NCBI GenBank assembly: GCA_902794035.1
Contig: CADBFN010000019.1
Location: forward strand, 1-38,112
Length of the DNA: 38,112 nucleotides
Source of the DNA: an uncultured bacterium
Lineage (GTDB): Bacteria > Cyanobacteriota > Vampirovibrionia > Gastranaerophilales > Gastranaerophilaceae
Reading direction: 5' to 3'
Positions 22,993 through 30,052 of the stretch are shown piece by piece. The notes under the pieces are model-generated. The model was not told where the DNA came from and made no database searches. It worked only from the letters and a program-made list of their open reading frames with translations. Made by a program: the position numbers and the translations under genes. The stretch's first letter is position 1; every line of letters begins with the position of its first letter.

Positions 22993-24681
22993 ATGGCGCA
23001 GAAGTATGAAAATATATTCTCATTATTGGAAAAGACAACCACATTAAATCAGAAAAAAGTTGCACTGGGAATGAAAACACTATGGGGTTGGAATGAATTT
23101 ACTTATAAAGGATTAAGCCTTTTATCAGAAAGACTTGGCGCATATTTAATCAATGATTTGCAAATTCCTAAAGGAGAAAAATTAGCAATTTTATCTGAAT
23201 CATTACCGGAATATGGTGTTTGCGTATTCGGTTCAGTTTTGGCAGGTTTAACTATTGTTCCTTTAGATAACAAATTGACAATATATGAATTAACATCAAT
23301 ACTTTCAAGTTGTGAACCTACAGTTTTGATGTGCTCAAGTAAAAACTATAACAGAGCAAAAGAATTACAAGATAAAATTCCGTCAATTAAACATATAATT
23401 TTGATGGAAGCATCAGAGCATGAAAGTAAACAAACTCCAAGTTTGTATTCGATACCTGCAAATTATAAAGCAAAATGGAGACGTCGTCCATTACATGATA
23501 CAGCATTGATAATATATACCTCAGGTACAACAGGAGCACCAAAAGGAGTTCAGACAACATATAAAAACATGCTTGCCCAAATGTACGGAATGAGAAAAAT
23601 ATTACAAAGCATGATGCCAAAAGACGGAGATATGAGATTATTATCAATCTTGCCTATGAATCACTTGTTTGAAATGACAGTAGGATTTTTTACAATGCTT
23701 ACTCATGGTTACTCAGTTTACTATACAAGCAGTTTAAAACCTAAAGATTGTCTTGATATTATGCAGGAGAAAAAAATCAGATTTATGGTAACTGTACCTG
23801 CATTTTTAAAACTTTTGAAATCACATTTTGAATCAGAAATCAATAAAAAATCTGCGATGTACAAATTTATGTACAATCTGAAATATCATTTGGCAAAATT
23901 TATGCCATTCTACATAAGACGATTGATGTTCAGAACAATACACAGATTATACGGCAGACATTTTTACGGATATATATCAGGCGGAGCGCCATTAGATCCG
24001 ATTGTAGGAGCATGGTTTAAAAGAATAGGTGTAAGAATATTCCAGGGATATGGTTTATCAGAAACAAGTCCTGTTGTATCTATGTGTTACACCCCAAATC
24101 AGGATAACACCCGTTCTGTAGGTCCGATTTTAGATTCGTATGATGCAAAAATAGACCCTGATACCGGAGAATTACTTGTTAAAGGGCCATCCGTAATGAA
24201 AGGTTACTACGGCAGACAAGATTTGACAGACGAAGTATTGGAACCGGATGGATGGTTCCACACAGGTGATATTGCTGAAATTCGCAAAGGATTACTCTAT
24301 ATAACAGGTCGTATTAAAAATATGATAGTATTATCAGGCGGGAAAAAAGTATTTCCTGAAGAAGTTGAAACTGTTATGCAGCAAAGCGATAATTTCGCGG
24401 AAGTTTGTGTTGTCGGCATGCCAAAATCAGGCGGTGAAAAAGACGGATGTGAAGAAATTGTTGCAGTAATTGTACCAAGCGCAGAATACGCTTCAACTTT
24501 TGAAGATGAAGAGAAATTAGAAATTGCGGTTAAGGCTGAAGTAAAACAATTATCAAATCAACTTGCACCGTATAAACGACCAATTAATATAGTCGTAAGA
24601 ACGCAAACTTTACCAAGAACGGCAACAAGTAAAATCAAACGTAAAGAAGTTAAAGCTCTTTTAACAGAATGCGTAAAATAG
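22993..24681 (+). CDS. AMP-binding long-chain fatty acid CoA (or ACP) ligase
   Basis: The 562-residue protein is a member of the adenylate-forming ANL superfamily. Core motifs are LIIYTSGTTGAPKGV (about 171-185, phosphate binding), GYGLSETSPVVS (about 352-363), GWFHTGD (about 419-425), and GRIKNMIVLSGGKKVFPEEVE; the C-terminal lysine motif is PRTATSKIKRKEV (about 540-552). It activates a fatty acid with ATP and transfers it to CoA or acyl carrier protein. Cyanobacterial relatives often act as acyl-ACP synthetases that recycle membrane fatty acids. GAGGGA lies before the ATG. It stands downstream of the envelope lipid genes but has its own promoter. The exact acceptor is not visible. Confidence 0.88.
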   Translation: MAQKYENIFSLLEKTTTLNQKKVALGMKTLWGWNEFTYKGLSLLSERLGAYLINDLQIPKGEKLAILSESLPEYGVCVFGSVLAGLTIVPLDNKLTIYELTSILSSCEPTVLMCSSKNYNRAKELQDKIPSIKHIILMEASEHESKQTPSLYSIPANYKAKWRRRPLHDTALIIYTSGTTGAPKGVQTTYKNMLAQMYGMRKILQSMMPKDGDMRLLSILPMNHLFEMTVGFFTMLTHGYSVYYTSSLKPKDCLDIMQEKKIRFMVTVPAFLKLLKSHFESEINKKSAMYKFMYNLKYHLAKFMPFYIRRLMFRTIHRLYGRHFYGYISGGAPLDPIVGAWFKRIGVRIFQGYGLSETSPVVSMCYTPNQDNTRSVGPILDSYDAKIDPDTGELLVKGPSVMKGYYGRQDLTDEVLEPDGWFHTGDIAEIRKGLLYITGRIKNMIVLSGGKKVFPEEVETVMQQSDNFAEVCVVGMPKSGGEKDGCEEIVAVIVPSAEYASTFEDEEKLEIAVKAEVKQLSNQLAPYKRPINIVVRTQTLPRTATSKIKRKEVKALLTECVK

Positions 24682-24761
24682 ATTTTAATTTTGTTAGTGA
24701 TATAATTAAAATGAAAACATAGAGAAGTATTGCAATCAATGGGGGCAATATTTACTCCTTA

Positions 24762-25120
24762 GGATGTAGCACTCTGCATATCCTTACCCCTCGCCCACAA
24801 AGTCATTAGGGTGGGCGAGGGAAGAAAATCAAAACGAAGAATGAGTTTTAGATTTTCGGGTGAGGGAATGAGGGGTAGCGCACCGTTGAAAACGAAAGTT
24901 TTCAACTTGACAACTTAATAGCGGGATGTAGCACTCTGCCGACGAGGACAATTGAGTATTGTCCGAGGAGAGGGGTAGCGCACCGTTGAAAACGTATGTT
25001 TTCAACTTGACAACTTAATAGCGGGATGTAGCACTCTGCCGACGAGGACAATTGAGTATTGTCCGAGGAGAGGGGTAGCGCACCGGTGAAAACGAAAGTT
25101 TTCAACTTGACAATTTAATA
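24762..25120. repeat. tRNA-Pro-derived tandem repeats, 100-bp period
   Basis: Two full units (24921-25020 and 25021-25120) differ at only 4 of 100 positions and run straight into the tRNA-Pro gene. Each begins with the tRNA 5' end (GCGGGATGTAGC), continues with a hairpin-bearing insert (GGACAAT/ATTGTCC stem), and resumes the tRNA D-arm text GGTAGCGCAC. It ends with a 9-bp GTTGAAAAC/GTTTTCAAC hairpin whose loop varies (GAAA or GTAT). A partial third copy covers 24869-24920 and a fragment GGATGTAGCACTCTGC lies at 24762-24777. Between these, 24789-24820 has a CCTCGCCCAC/GTGGGCGAGG inverted repeat. Confidence 0.9.
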
Positions 25121-25121
25121 G

Positions 25122-25198
25122 CGGGATGTAGCGCAGCTTGGTAGCGCACTTCGTTCGGGACGAAGGGGCCGCAGGTTCAAATCCTGTCATCCCGACCA
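25122..25198 (+). tRNA. trnP: tRNA-Pro (anticodon CGG)
   Basis: The acceptor CGGGATG (25122-25128) pairs with CATCCCG (25188-25194), with discriminator A25195 and an encoded CCA (25196-25198). The D-stem is GCGC/GCGC. The anticodon stem CTTCG/CGAAG holds the loop TTCGGGA, anticodon CGG at 25156-25158. The T-arm is GCAGG-TTCAAAT-CCTGT. CCA is encoded here but not in the tRNA-Trp of this window. It is followed by a terminator. Confidence 0.96.
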
Positions 25199-25394
25199 TT
25201 TCAAAGACTAACAACAGTTAGTCTTTTTTTTTGGATGCCAGGATTACATCCTGAGCACGCACGCAGTTTTTAAGCACAATAAATTGTGCTAAAAACTAGC
25301 TGGCTGCATACCTTTATTGTACGGCTCGATTTCTCGCCTACAATATCGGTATCATCCCGACCAGTTCAAAGACTAACGACAGTTAGTCTTTTTT
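25187..25394. repeat. Direct repeat of the tRNA-Pro 3' end plus terminator
   Basis: The 43-nt segment 25187-25229 (tRNA acceptor 3' strand, CCA and terminator) recurs at 25352-25394 with two mismatches. The 122-bp interval (25230-25351) holds three hairpins: CAGGAT/ATCCTG (25239-25253), a long GTTTTTAAGCACAA/TTGTGCTAAAAAC stem (25266-25296), and ATTGTA..TACAAT (about 25316-25343). It resembles an att-site duplication, or the same tRNA-derived repeat process as upstream. No integrase gene is near. Confidence 0.85.
25203..25230 (+). terminator. Terminator of tRNA-Pro
   Basis: AAAGACTAAC (25203-25212)/GTTAGTCTTT (25217-25226) with a 4-nt loop and a long T-run. A second near-identical copy lies at 25368-25394. 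Confidence 0.92.
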
Positions 25395-25415
25395 ATTATC
25401 AAACCACATATTTAC

Positions 25416-26171
25416 CTATTTTAAATCTTCGTCAAAATACCCGACTATATATTTAAAAGATTTTAACACTGAATCAATATCCATTATTCTGGTTTCATTA
25501 GAACGTTTTTCCTTTAAAGAAACAATGCCGTTTTTATAATCCACATCTTCTAATATATAAACATGCCAACGTCTGTTATCAAGTTTTTTTATACCGGTAG
25601 CTATTAGAATACTGTGATTTTTATCAGTATCCATGCGTTTAAAAAGTTCCAAAACTTCATTTTTATGACTTCTCAAATCAAGATTTATACTTGATTCAGC
25701 AATATTTATTGTAGGTTCTTTTCCTGTAAATATTTTCAAAAAATGAGATGGTAAATTATTTTCAAAATCATAATTTTTGAATACTCGTGTCAATCGACAT
25801 ATAAGAGGTTTTGATTTATATTTTTTTTCATAATTATCTACAGAAATATCGACACTTCTTACTATAGGATCATTTTGGATATTGTATAATTTTTCGTATT
25901 TTTTAACAACATTATCAACAGGAATAGAATATTTTTCCTTAACACCATTTGGACTATATAAATAACAATTTATCAAATCATGATTATTATTGTCATGGGT
26001 AATTTGATTTTGGAGCACTTTTACACCGTTTTCGGTTCTGGAAAGAGCTTCTAGCGAATTTATCAAATAACAGTCACTAAGGTGCTGTCTTGAATACTTT
26101 AAACCTTCAATTTCACTATTAGTAATTGAAGACTTAAATGATAAATTTGTAAAATCTAAACTACACTTCAT
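25416..26171 (-). CDS. Calpain-like cysteine protease candidate
   Basis: I take the start as the ATG at 26171 (26177 and 26246 are alternatives; none has a good Shine-Dalgarno), giving 251 residues. SRQHLSDCYLINSLEALSRT (from about residue 27) resembles the calpain active-site text GDCWLLAALASL, with the presumed nucleophile Cys34. RRWHVYILEDVD (about 200-211) resembles the His strand (His203), and Asn225 lies 22 residues later, so the Cys-His-Asn order and spacing fit peptidase family C2. The usual NPWG around the Asn is missing. The N-terminus has LSFKSS (residues 10-15). It would be an intracellular or exported papain-fold protease; the call is from pattern only. Confidence 0.6.
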   Translation of the reverse strand: MKCSLDFTNLSFKSSITNSEIEGLKYSRQHLSDCYLINSLEALSRTENGVKVLQNQITHDNNNHDLINCYLYSPNGVKEKYSIPVDNVVKKYEKLYNIQNDPIVRSVDISVDNYEKKYKSKPLICRLTRVFKNYDFENNLPSHFLKIFTGKEPTINIAESSINLDLRSHKNEVLELFKRMDTDKNHSILIATGIKKLDNRRWHVYILEDVDYKNGIVSLKEKRSNETRIMDIDSVLKSFKYIVGYFDEDLK

Positions 26172-26243
26172 AAACATCTTAAAACAAAATACATAAAAAA
26201 ATTGCGCAGAAAAAATTTTAGCAGAAAAAATTGTTACAAACAA

Positions 26244-26271
26244 CAAAAAAATAATACCTTTACAGGTATTA
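26244..26271 (-). terminator. Terminator of the small helical gene
   Basis: TAATACCT (26252-26259)/AGGTATTA (26264-26271) with loop TTAC; the A-run at 26244-26251 becomes a U-run on the minus strand. It lies between the gene at 26324-26638 and the protease gene. Confidence 0.8.
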
Positions 26272-26323
26272 CTTTCTGTTTAGTGCCTAAAGCACTTATT
26301 TTAAAGTTTAATCCTGATGAAAA

Positions 26324-26638
26324 TTATTTTTCAATATCAAGATTACTTTCACCGGCTTGAAGCTGTTTTTTCATGATGTTGTTCATTACAGCATCTACTA
26401 ACAACTCATAGGATTTCTTGTTTTCTATTCCGGGAAATTCCTCTTTGAGTTGGCTTCTGACCATCGCTTCCAGCTCTTGTCTGTCAGAAAACATTTCTAC
26501 ACCACTAATAGATTCCAAATAATCTGTAGTGCTTTTATCTAGTTGCGTTTTATTCGCATATTCCTGTAATCTCGATTTTGGAGATACAGTTTCTTTAATC
26601 TTTTGTACAAGCTTCAAATTTTTTATTCTGTCAAACAT
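26324..26638 (-). CDS. Small helical protein of unknown function
   Basis: The start is set at the ATG at 26638 because GAGGCGG lies 7 nt upstream; the longer reading begins with a GTG inside that site. The product has 104 residues: MFDRIKNLKLVQKIKETVSP, then charged helices (DRQELEAMVRSQLKEEFPGI) with no Cys, and an acidic tail. No signal peptide, membrane span or known domain is recognised. It is a single-gene unit with its own terminator, between glyS and the protease gene. Function unknown. Confidence 0.65.
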   Translation of the reverse strand: MFDRIKNLKLVQKIKETVSPKSRLQEYANKTQLDKSTTDYLESISGVEMFSDRQELEAMVRSQLKEEFPGIENKKSYELLVDAVMNNIMKKQLQAGESNLDIEK

Positions 26639-26742
26639 GATTTTCCGCCTCACACATTCACTTCTTGTATTATTTTAAAGTACCGTCAAAGAATTAATTG
26701 ACTACTTTACATATTATCGTTACAATAATTTACAAATACATC

Positions 26743-28731
26743 CTACAATTTGCTGAAATCTGCCAAATAATCGTATTTTCCCTTTAATAAAGACAACAAC
26801 GAAATTCTGTTATTTTTTACATTTTCATCTTTATCCATAACTAATACGTCATCAAAGAATTTTGTAACAGTTGAATTTAATTTTTCTAATTTATCAAGAT
26901 ATTGTTTATAATCATTTGTTATATTAATAGCTGAAATCTCGTTATAAAGCTCTTTCTCAACAGGTTCAACAAAATACTTTTCATCAACTGTCGCAGATTT
27001 TGAATCTTTAATTATTTTTATAACTCTGTTTGCATTTTCTAACAATTTAGGAGCATCTAGTTTTGAAACAATTTCAACTCTTTTTACATAATCGGCAATA
27101 TCTGAAAGCGGATTATTATTAGAGCATGCATCCAATACATTCTTACTGTATCTGTCAGCCAAGAAGATAATCAGCCTTTGAATAAAAAATTCATTTACTT
27201 CATCTGCGCAATCTCTTTGAACCGGTAAACCTTTCAAAGCAGACTTAATATATTTATCAACATCAATTTTTAAATTAGCATCCAGAATAGTTCTGATAAC
27301 GCCTAAAGCTGCACGTCTAACCCCCAGCGGATCAGATGATCCGGTAGGTTTTTTACCTGCAGCAAAGACCGCACAAATAGTATCAATTTTATCGGCAATA
27401 CCAACTATTTGTCCTTCTATTCCTTTTGCTGTTTCACTTTCCGCATTTATCGGGAAATAATGTTCTTTAATACCCTGAACTACTTTTTCATTTTCGTCTG
27501 AAACTCTTGCATAATCAGAACCGATATAACCCTGCAATTCTGTAAATTCAAACACAAGATGAGTTGTCAAATCAGCTTTACACAATAAGGCAGTTCTTTC
27601 AACATCAGCAGAATTCAATCCCAAATCAGAGCAAATATCTTTAGAAAGTTTGATAAGACGCTGAGTTTTATCATACATTGTACCCATTCCTTTTTGGAAT
27701 GTAACGCCTTTAAGACTTTCAACATAATCAACAAGAGGTTTTTTGGTGTCTTCTTTAAAGAAAAATACCGCATCATCTAATCTTGCTTTAATTACACGAA
27801 CATTACCTTCTTTAATATTTTTAAATTCTGTTCCGATATAATTTGCCATTGTAATAAATTTATTTATTAATTTACCGTCTTTATGAAGTGCAAAATATCT
27901 TTGATGAGAACTCATTACTGTAACTGTAACTTCTTCAGGAATAGTCAAAAATTCCTCATCAAACTCACACATTACAGGAACAGGATATTCCGTAATAAAA
28001 GTAACTTCTTCAAGCAAATCGTCTGTATAATAAGGTACGGCACCGATTTTTGCAGCTTCTTGCTGAGCTTTTTTAATAATTAATTCTCTGCGCTCATTCT
28101 GATCTACAATTACGCAGGCATTACGCATTGTTTCAATGTAATCCTCAGGACGGCCAACTATTACATTCTGAGCCGCAAATCTGTGACCTCTTGTATAAAT
28201 AGAAGATTCTTTATCGATAATTTTTATTTTAACTTCTTCACTATCTAATATTGAAACAATCCATTTTATAGGGCGGGAGAATTTATCATCATTATATCCC
28301 CATCTCATAAAATGTGCCCCCTGAAGTTTCATAAATATAGACGGAACATTTTGTGCCAGTAATTCTTTAATATCTTTTCCGAGAATTTTAATTTTTGCAA
28401 AAACATAATTATTTTCTACATACAAAGAATCAGGAGAAACATTATTTTTCTTAGCAAAACCTTCACCTGCTTTTGTTACATTACCGTTTTCATCAAAAGC
28501 TATATTAGCAATAGGACCTTTAATAATTTTTTCTTCATCTGCTGTTTTATTTTCCAATCCATACACTAAAACAGCAAGACGACGCGGAGTTGCATAGACT
28601 TTTATATTATCAAATTTTACTTTATTTTCATTTAAAAATTTTGTAAAACCATCATTCAGTTGTGCTATTGCCTGCGGAATAAACTTATAAGGTAATTCTT
28701 CCGTTCCTACTTCTAATAAATATGTACTCAT
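26743..28731 (-). CDS. glyS: Glycyl-tRNA synthetase beta subunit
   Basis: The 662-residue product begins MSTYLLEVGTEELPYKFIPQ, the hallmark of the bacterial beta subunit. It continues with KVYATPRRLAVLVYGL (about 44-59) and the HD-like middle including YDKTQRLIKLSKDICSDLGL and FTELQGYIGSDYAR. GSSDPLGVRRAALGVIRTIL lies near 466, and a C-terminal helical tRNA-binding domain follows. It works with the alpha subunit GlyQ in an alpha2beta2 enzyme that charges tRNA-Gly. glyQ is usually just upstream but is absent here; pilC lies there instead. The gene has its own near-consensus promoter. Confidence 0.95.
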   Translation of the reverse strand: MSTYLLEVGTEELPYKFIPQAIAQLNDGFTKFLNENKVKFDNIKVYATPRRLAVLVYGLENKTADEEKIIKGPIANIAFDENGNVTKAGEGFAKKNNVSPDSLYVENNYVFAKIKILGKDIKELLAQNVPSIFMKLQGAHFMRWGYNDDKFSRPIKWIVSILDSEEVKIKIIDKESSIYTRGHRFAAQNVIVGRPEDYIETMRNACVIVDQNERRELIIKKAQQEAAKIGAVPYYTDDLLEEVTFITEYPVPVMCEFDEEFLTIPEEVTVTVMSSHQRYFALHKDGKLINKFITMANYIGTEFKNIKEGNVRVIKARLDDAVFFFKEDTKKPLVDYVESLKGVTFQKGMGTMYDKTQRLIKLSKDICSDLGLNSADVERTALLCKADLTTHLVFEFTELQGYIGSDYARVSDENEKVVQGIKEHYFPINAESETAKGIEGQIVGIADKIDTICAVFAAGKKPTGSSDPLGVRRAALGVIRTILDANLKIDVDKYIKSALKGLPVQRDCADEVNEFFIQRLIIFLADRYSKNVLDACSNNNPLSDIADYVKRVEIVSKLDAPKLLENANRVIKIIKDSKSATVDEKYFVEPVEKELYNEISAINITNDYKQYLDKLEKLNSTVTKFFDDVLVMDKDENVKNNRISLLSLLKGKYDYLADFSKL

Positions 28732-28767
28732 GTTCTATCCTTATTATATATGTAACATCTTACGATA

Positions 28768-28796
28768 ATTATAGTAAAAGCAAACAAGATTGTAAA
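28768..28796 (-). promoter_or_regulatory. glyS promoter
   Basis: On the minus strand: -35 TTTACA (28791-28796), 17-bp spacer, -10 TATAAT (28768-28773). It lies in the gap after pilC, so glyS is separate from the pilus operon. Confidence 0.75.
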
Positions 28797-28827
28797 ATTA
28801 ATTTTGTGCAGACGACAAAATAATACT

Positions 28828-30051
28828 CTACATACCCATATAAGATGCGAACAACGGTAAATATAATGCGGAAGCCAATACCAAAACTATTGTACCGATA
28901 ACAACAAGCATTATAGGTTCAATCATTTTAGTCATTACATCAATAATATTATCTAAAGCCTTATCAATATAACTTACTGCCTGACCTAACATATCACCCA
29001 AACGCCCTGATTGTTCACCTGTTGCAATCATAAATAATATCATTTTAGGCATTGTTCTTGTTGCACGCAAAGCAGCAGATAAATGCTGACCCTGTTGAAT
29101 TTTTACTGCAGCTTCTCCAACTTTTTGCTCTAATGTGTGATTAGTTAATGTCATATTTGCCAGATACAAACATTCCAAAATCGGAACACCCGCATCATAA
29201 GCAACCTGCATGACCGCAATAAAGTTTGCAAAGTTTGAAAACTGAATTAATTTAGACAATAAAGGCACTTTTAAAACAAATTCATCAATTTTATACTTAC
29301 TCGGTTTCCACCTGAAAACAAAATTAATCCCAACTATTGCAACAATAAATGCAGCAGGAATTGCTACCCAATTTTGCTTTAAGGTAATACCTATATCCAT
29401 TAATACCCGTGTAATCCAAGGCAACTGCATACCCATTTGGTCAAACATATCTTTAAATACGGGGAATACAAATACTAACATGACAATTACAATAAAAATA
29501 GCAAGCAAAATTACAAATGCTGGATACATCAATGCACCAATAACTTTTGATCTGATATTTGCCTGTTTATTAAGCAAATCTAAAAGTCTGTCCAAAGTTT
29601 TTTCCAGTTCACCGGCATCTTCACCTGTTTTTACAAGACCGATATATACATGCCCGAATTGTTCGGGATATTTTGCAATAGTACCGGCAAATGTACCCCC
29701 ATTCATAATTTGTCTTCTTAATTCTGCCGCAACCTGACGCATTTTCAATTTTGCAGCGTCATTTTCAATAAATAACAATGATTCAATAATCGGAATACCT
29801 GCACTTGCAAGAATTTGCAATGTAGATGTAAAATCAATTTGCTCTCCTAAACCCATTTTTGGCATTTTTGCGAGTGCTTTTTTGCCGCCTTGTTGTTTTT
29901 TTTGGGTTGTATTTTCTTCAATAATTGAAGTCGGTGTAAGCCCTAATGAACGAATCTCGGTTCGTGCATCGCGCATACTCGTTGCTTCAACCTTACCTTT
30001 TACAATATCACTTGTACCATTTTTATATGCTGTATAATTATATATCGCCAT
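28828..30051 (-). CDS. pilC: Type IV pilus/type II secretion inner-membrane platform protein (PilC/GspF)
   Basis: The 407-residue product matches the PilC/GspF family: N-terminal GKVEATSMRDARTEIRSLGL, then two repeated cytoplasmic helical domains. The first has FTSTLQILASAGIPIIESL (about 73-91) and the second FIAVMQVAYDAGVPILECL. Three membrane spans include VILLAIFIVIVMLVFVFPVF and the C-terminal LVVIGTIVLVLASALYLPLF. It is the platform turned by the PilB ATPase during pilus extension. Its ATG is 1 bp after the pilB stop. It is the last gene of pilP-like - pilQ - pilB - pilC. Confidence 0.94.
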   Translation of the reverse strand: MAIYNYTAYKNGTSDIVKGKVEATSMRDARTEIRSLGLTPTSIIEENTTQKKQQGGKKALAKMPKMGLGEQIDFTSTLQILASAGIPIIESLLFIENDAAKLKMRQVAAELRRQIMNGGTFAGTIAKYPEQFGHVYIGLVKTGEDAGELEKTLDRLLDLLNKQANIRSKVIGALMYPAFVILLAIFIVIVMLVFVFPVFKDMFDQMGMQLPWITRVLMDIGITLKQNWVAIPAAFIVAIVGINFVFRWKPSKYKIDEFVLKVPLLSKLIQFSNFANFIAVMQVAYDAGVPILECLYLANMTLTNHTLEQKVGEAAVKIQQGQHLSAALRATRTMPKMILFMIATGEQSGRLGDMLGQAVSYIDKALDNIIDVMTKMIEPIMLVVIGTIVLVLASALYLPLFASYMGM

Positions 30052-30052
30052 A

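Noticed and set aside
24902-25105. Minus-strand ORF with two copies of the same text
   Set aside because: It only reflects the 100-bp tandem repeat read in an open frame; no Shine-Dalgarno and no family.
24921-25120. CRISPR-like array
   Set aside because: The units are 100 bp and repeat throughout, with no unique spacers; they derive from the tRNA, and no cas gene is present.
25002-25214. Minus-strand ORF (MTGFEPAAPSSRTKC...) over the tRNA-Pro
   Set aside because: It is the antisense of the tRNA and its tandem repeats; this kind of translation is a well-known annotation artefact of tRNA genes.
25187-25394. Intact integrative element at tRNA-Pro
   Set aside because: Only 122 bp lie between the two tRNA 3' copies and there is no integrase; at most it is a remnant.
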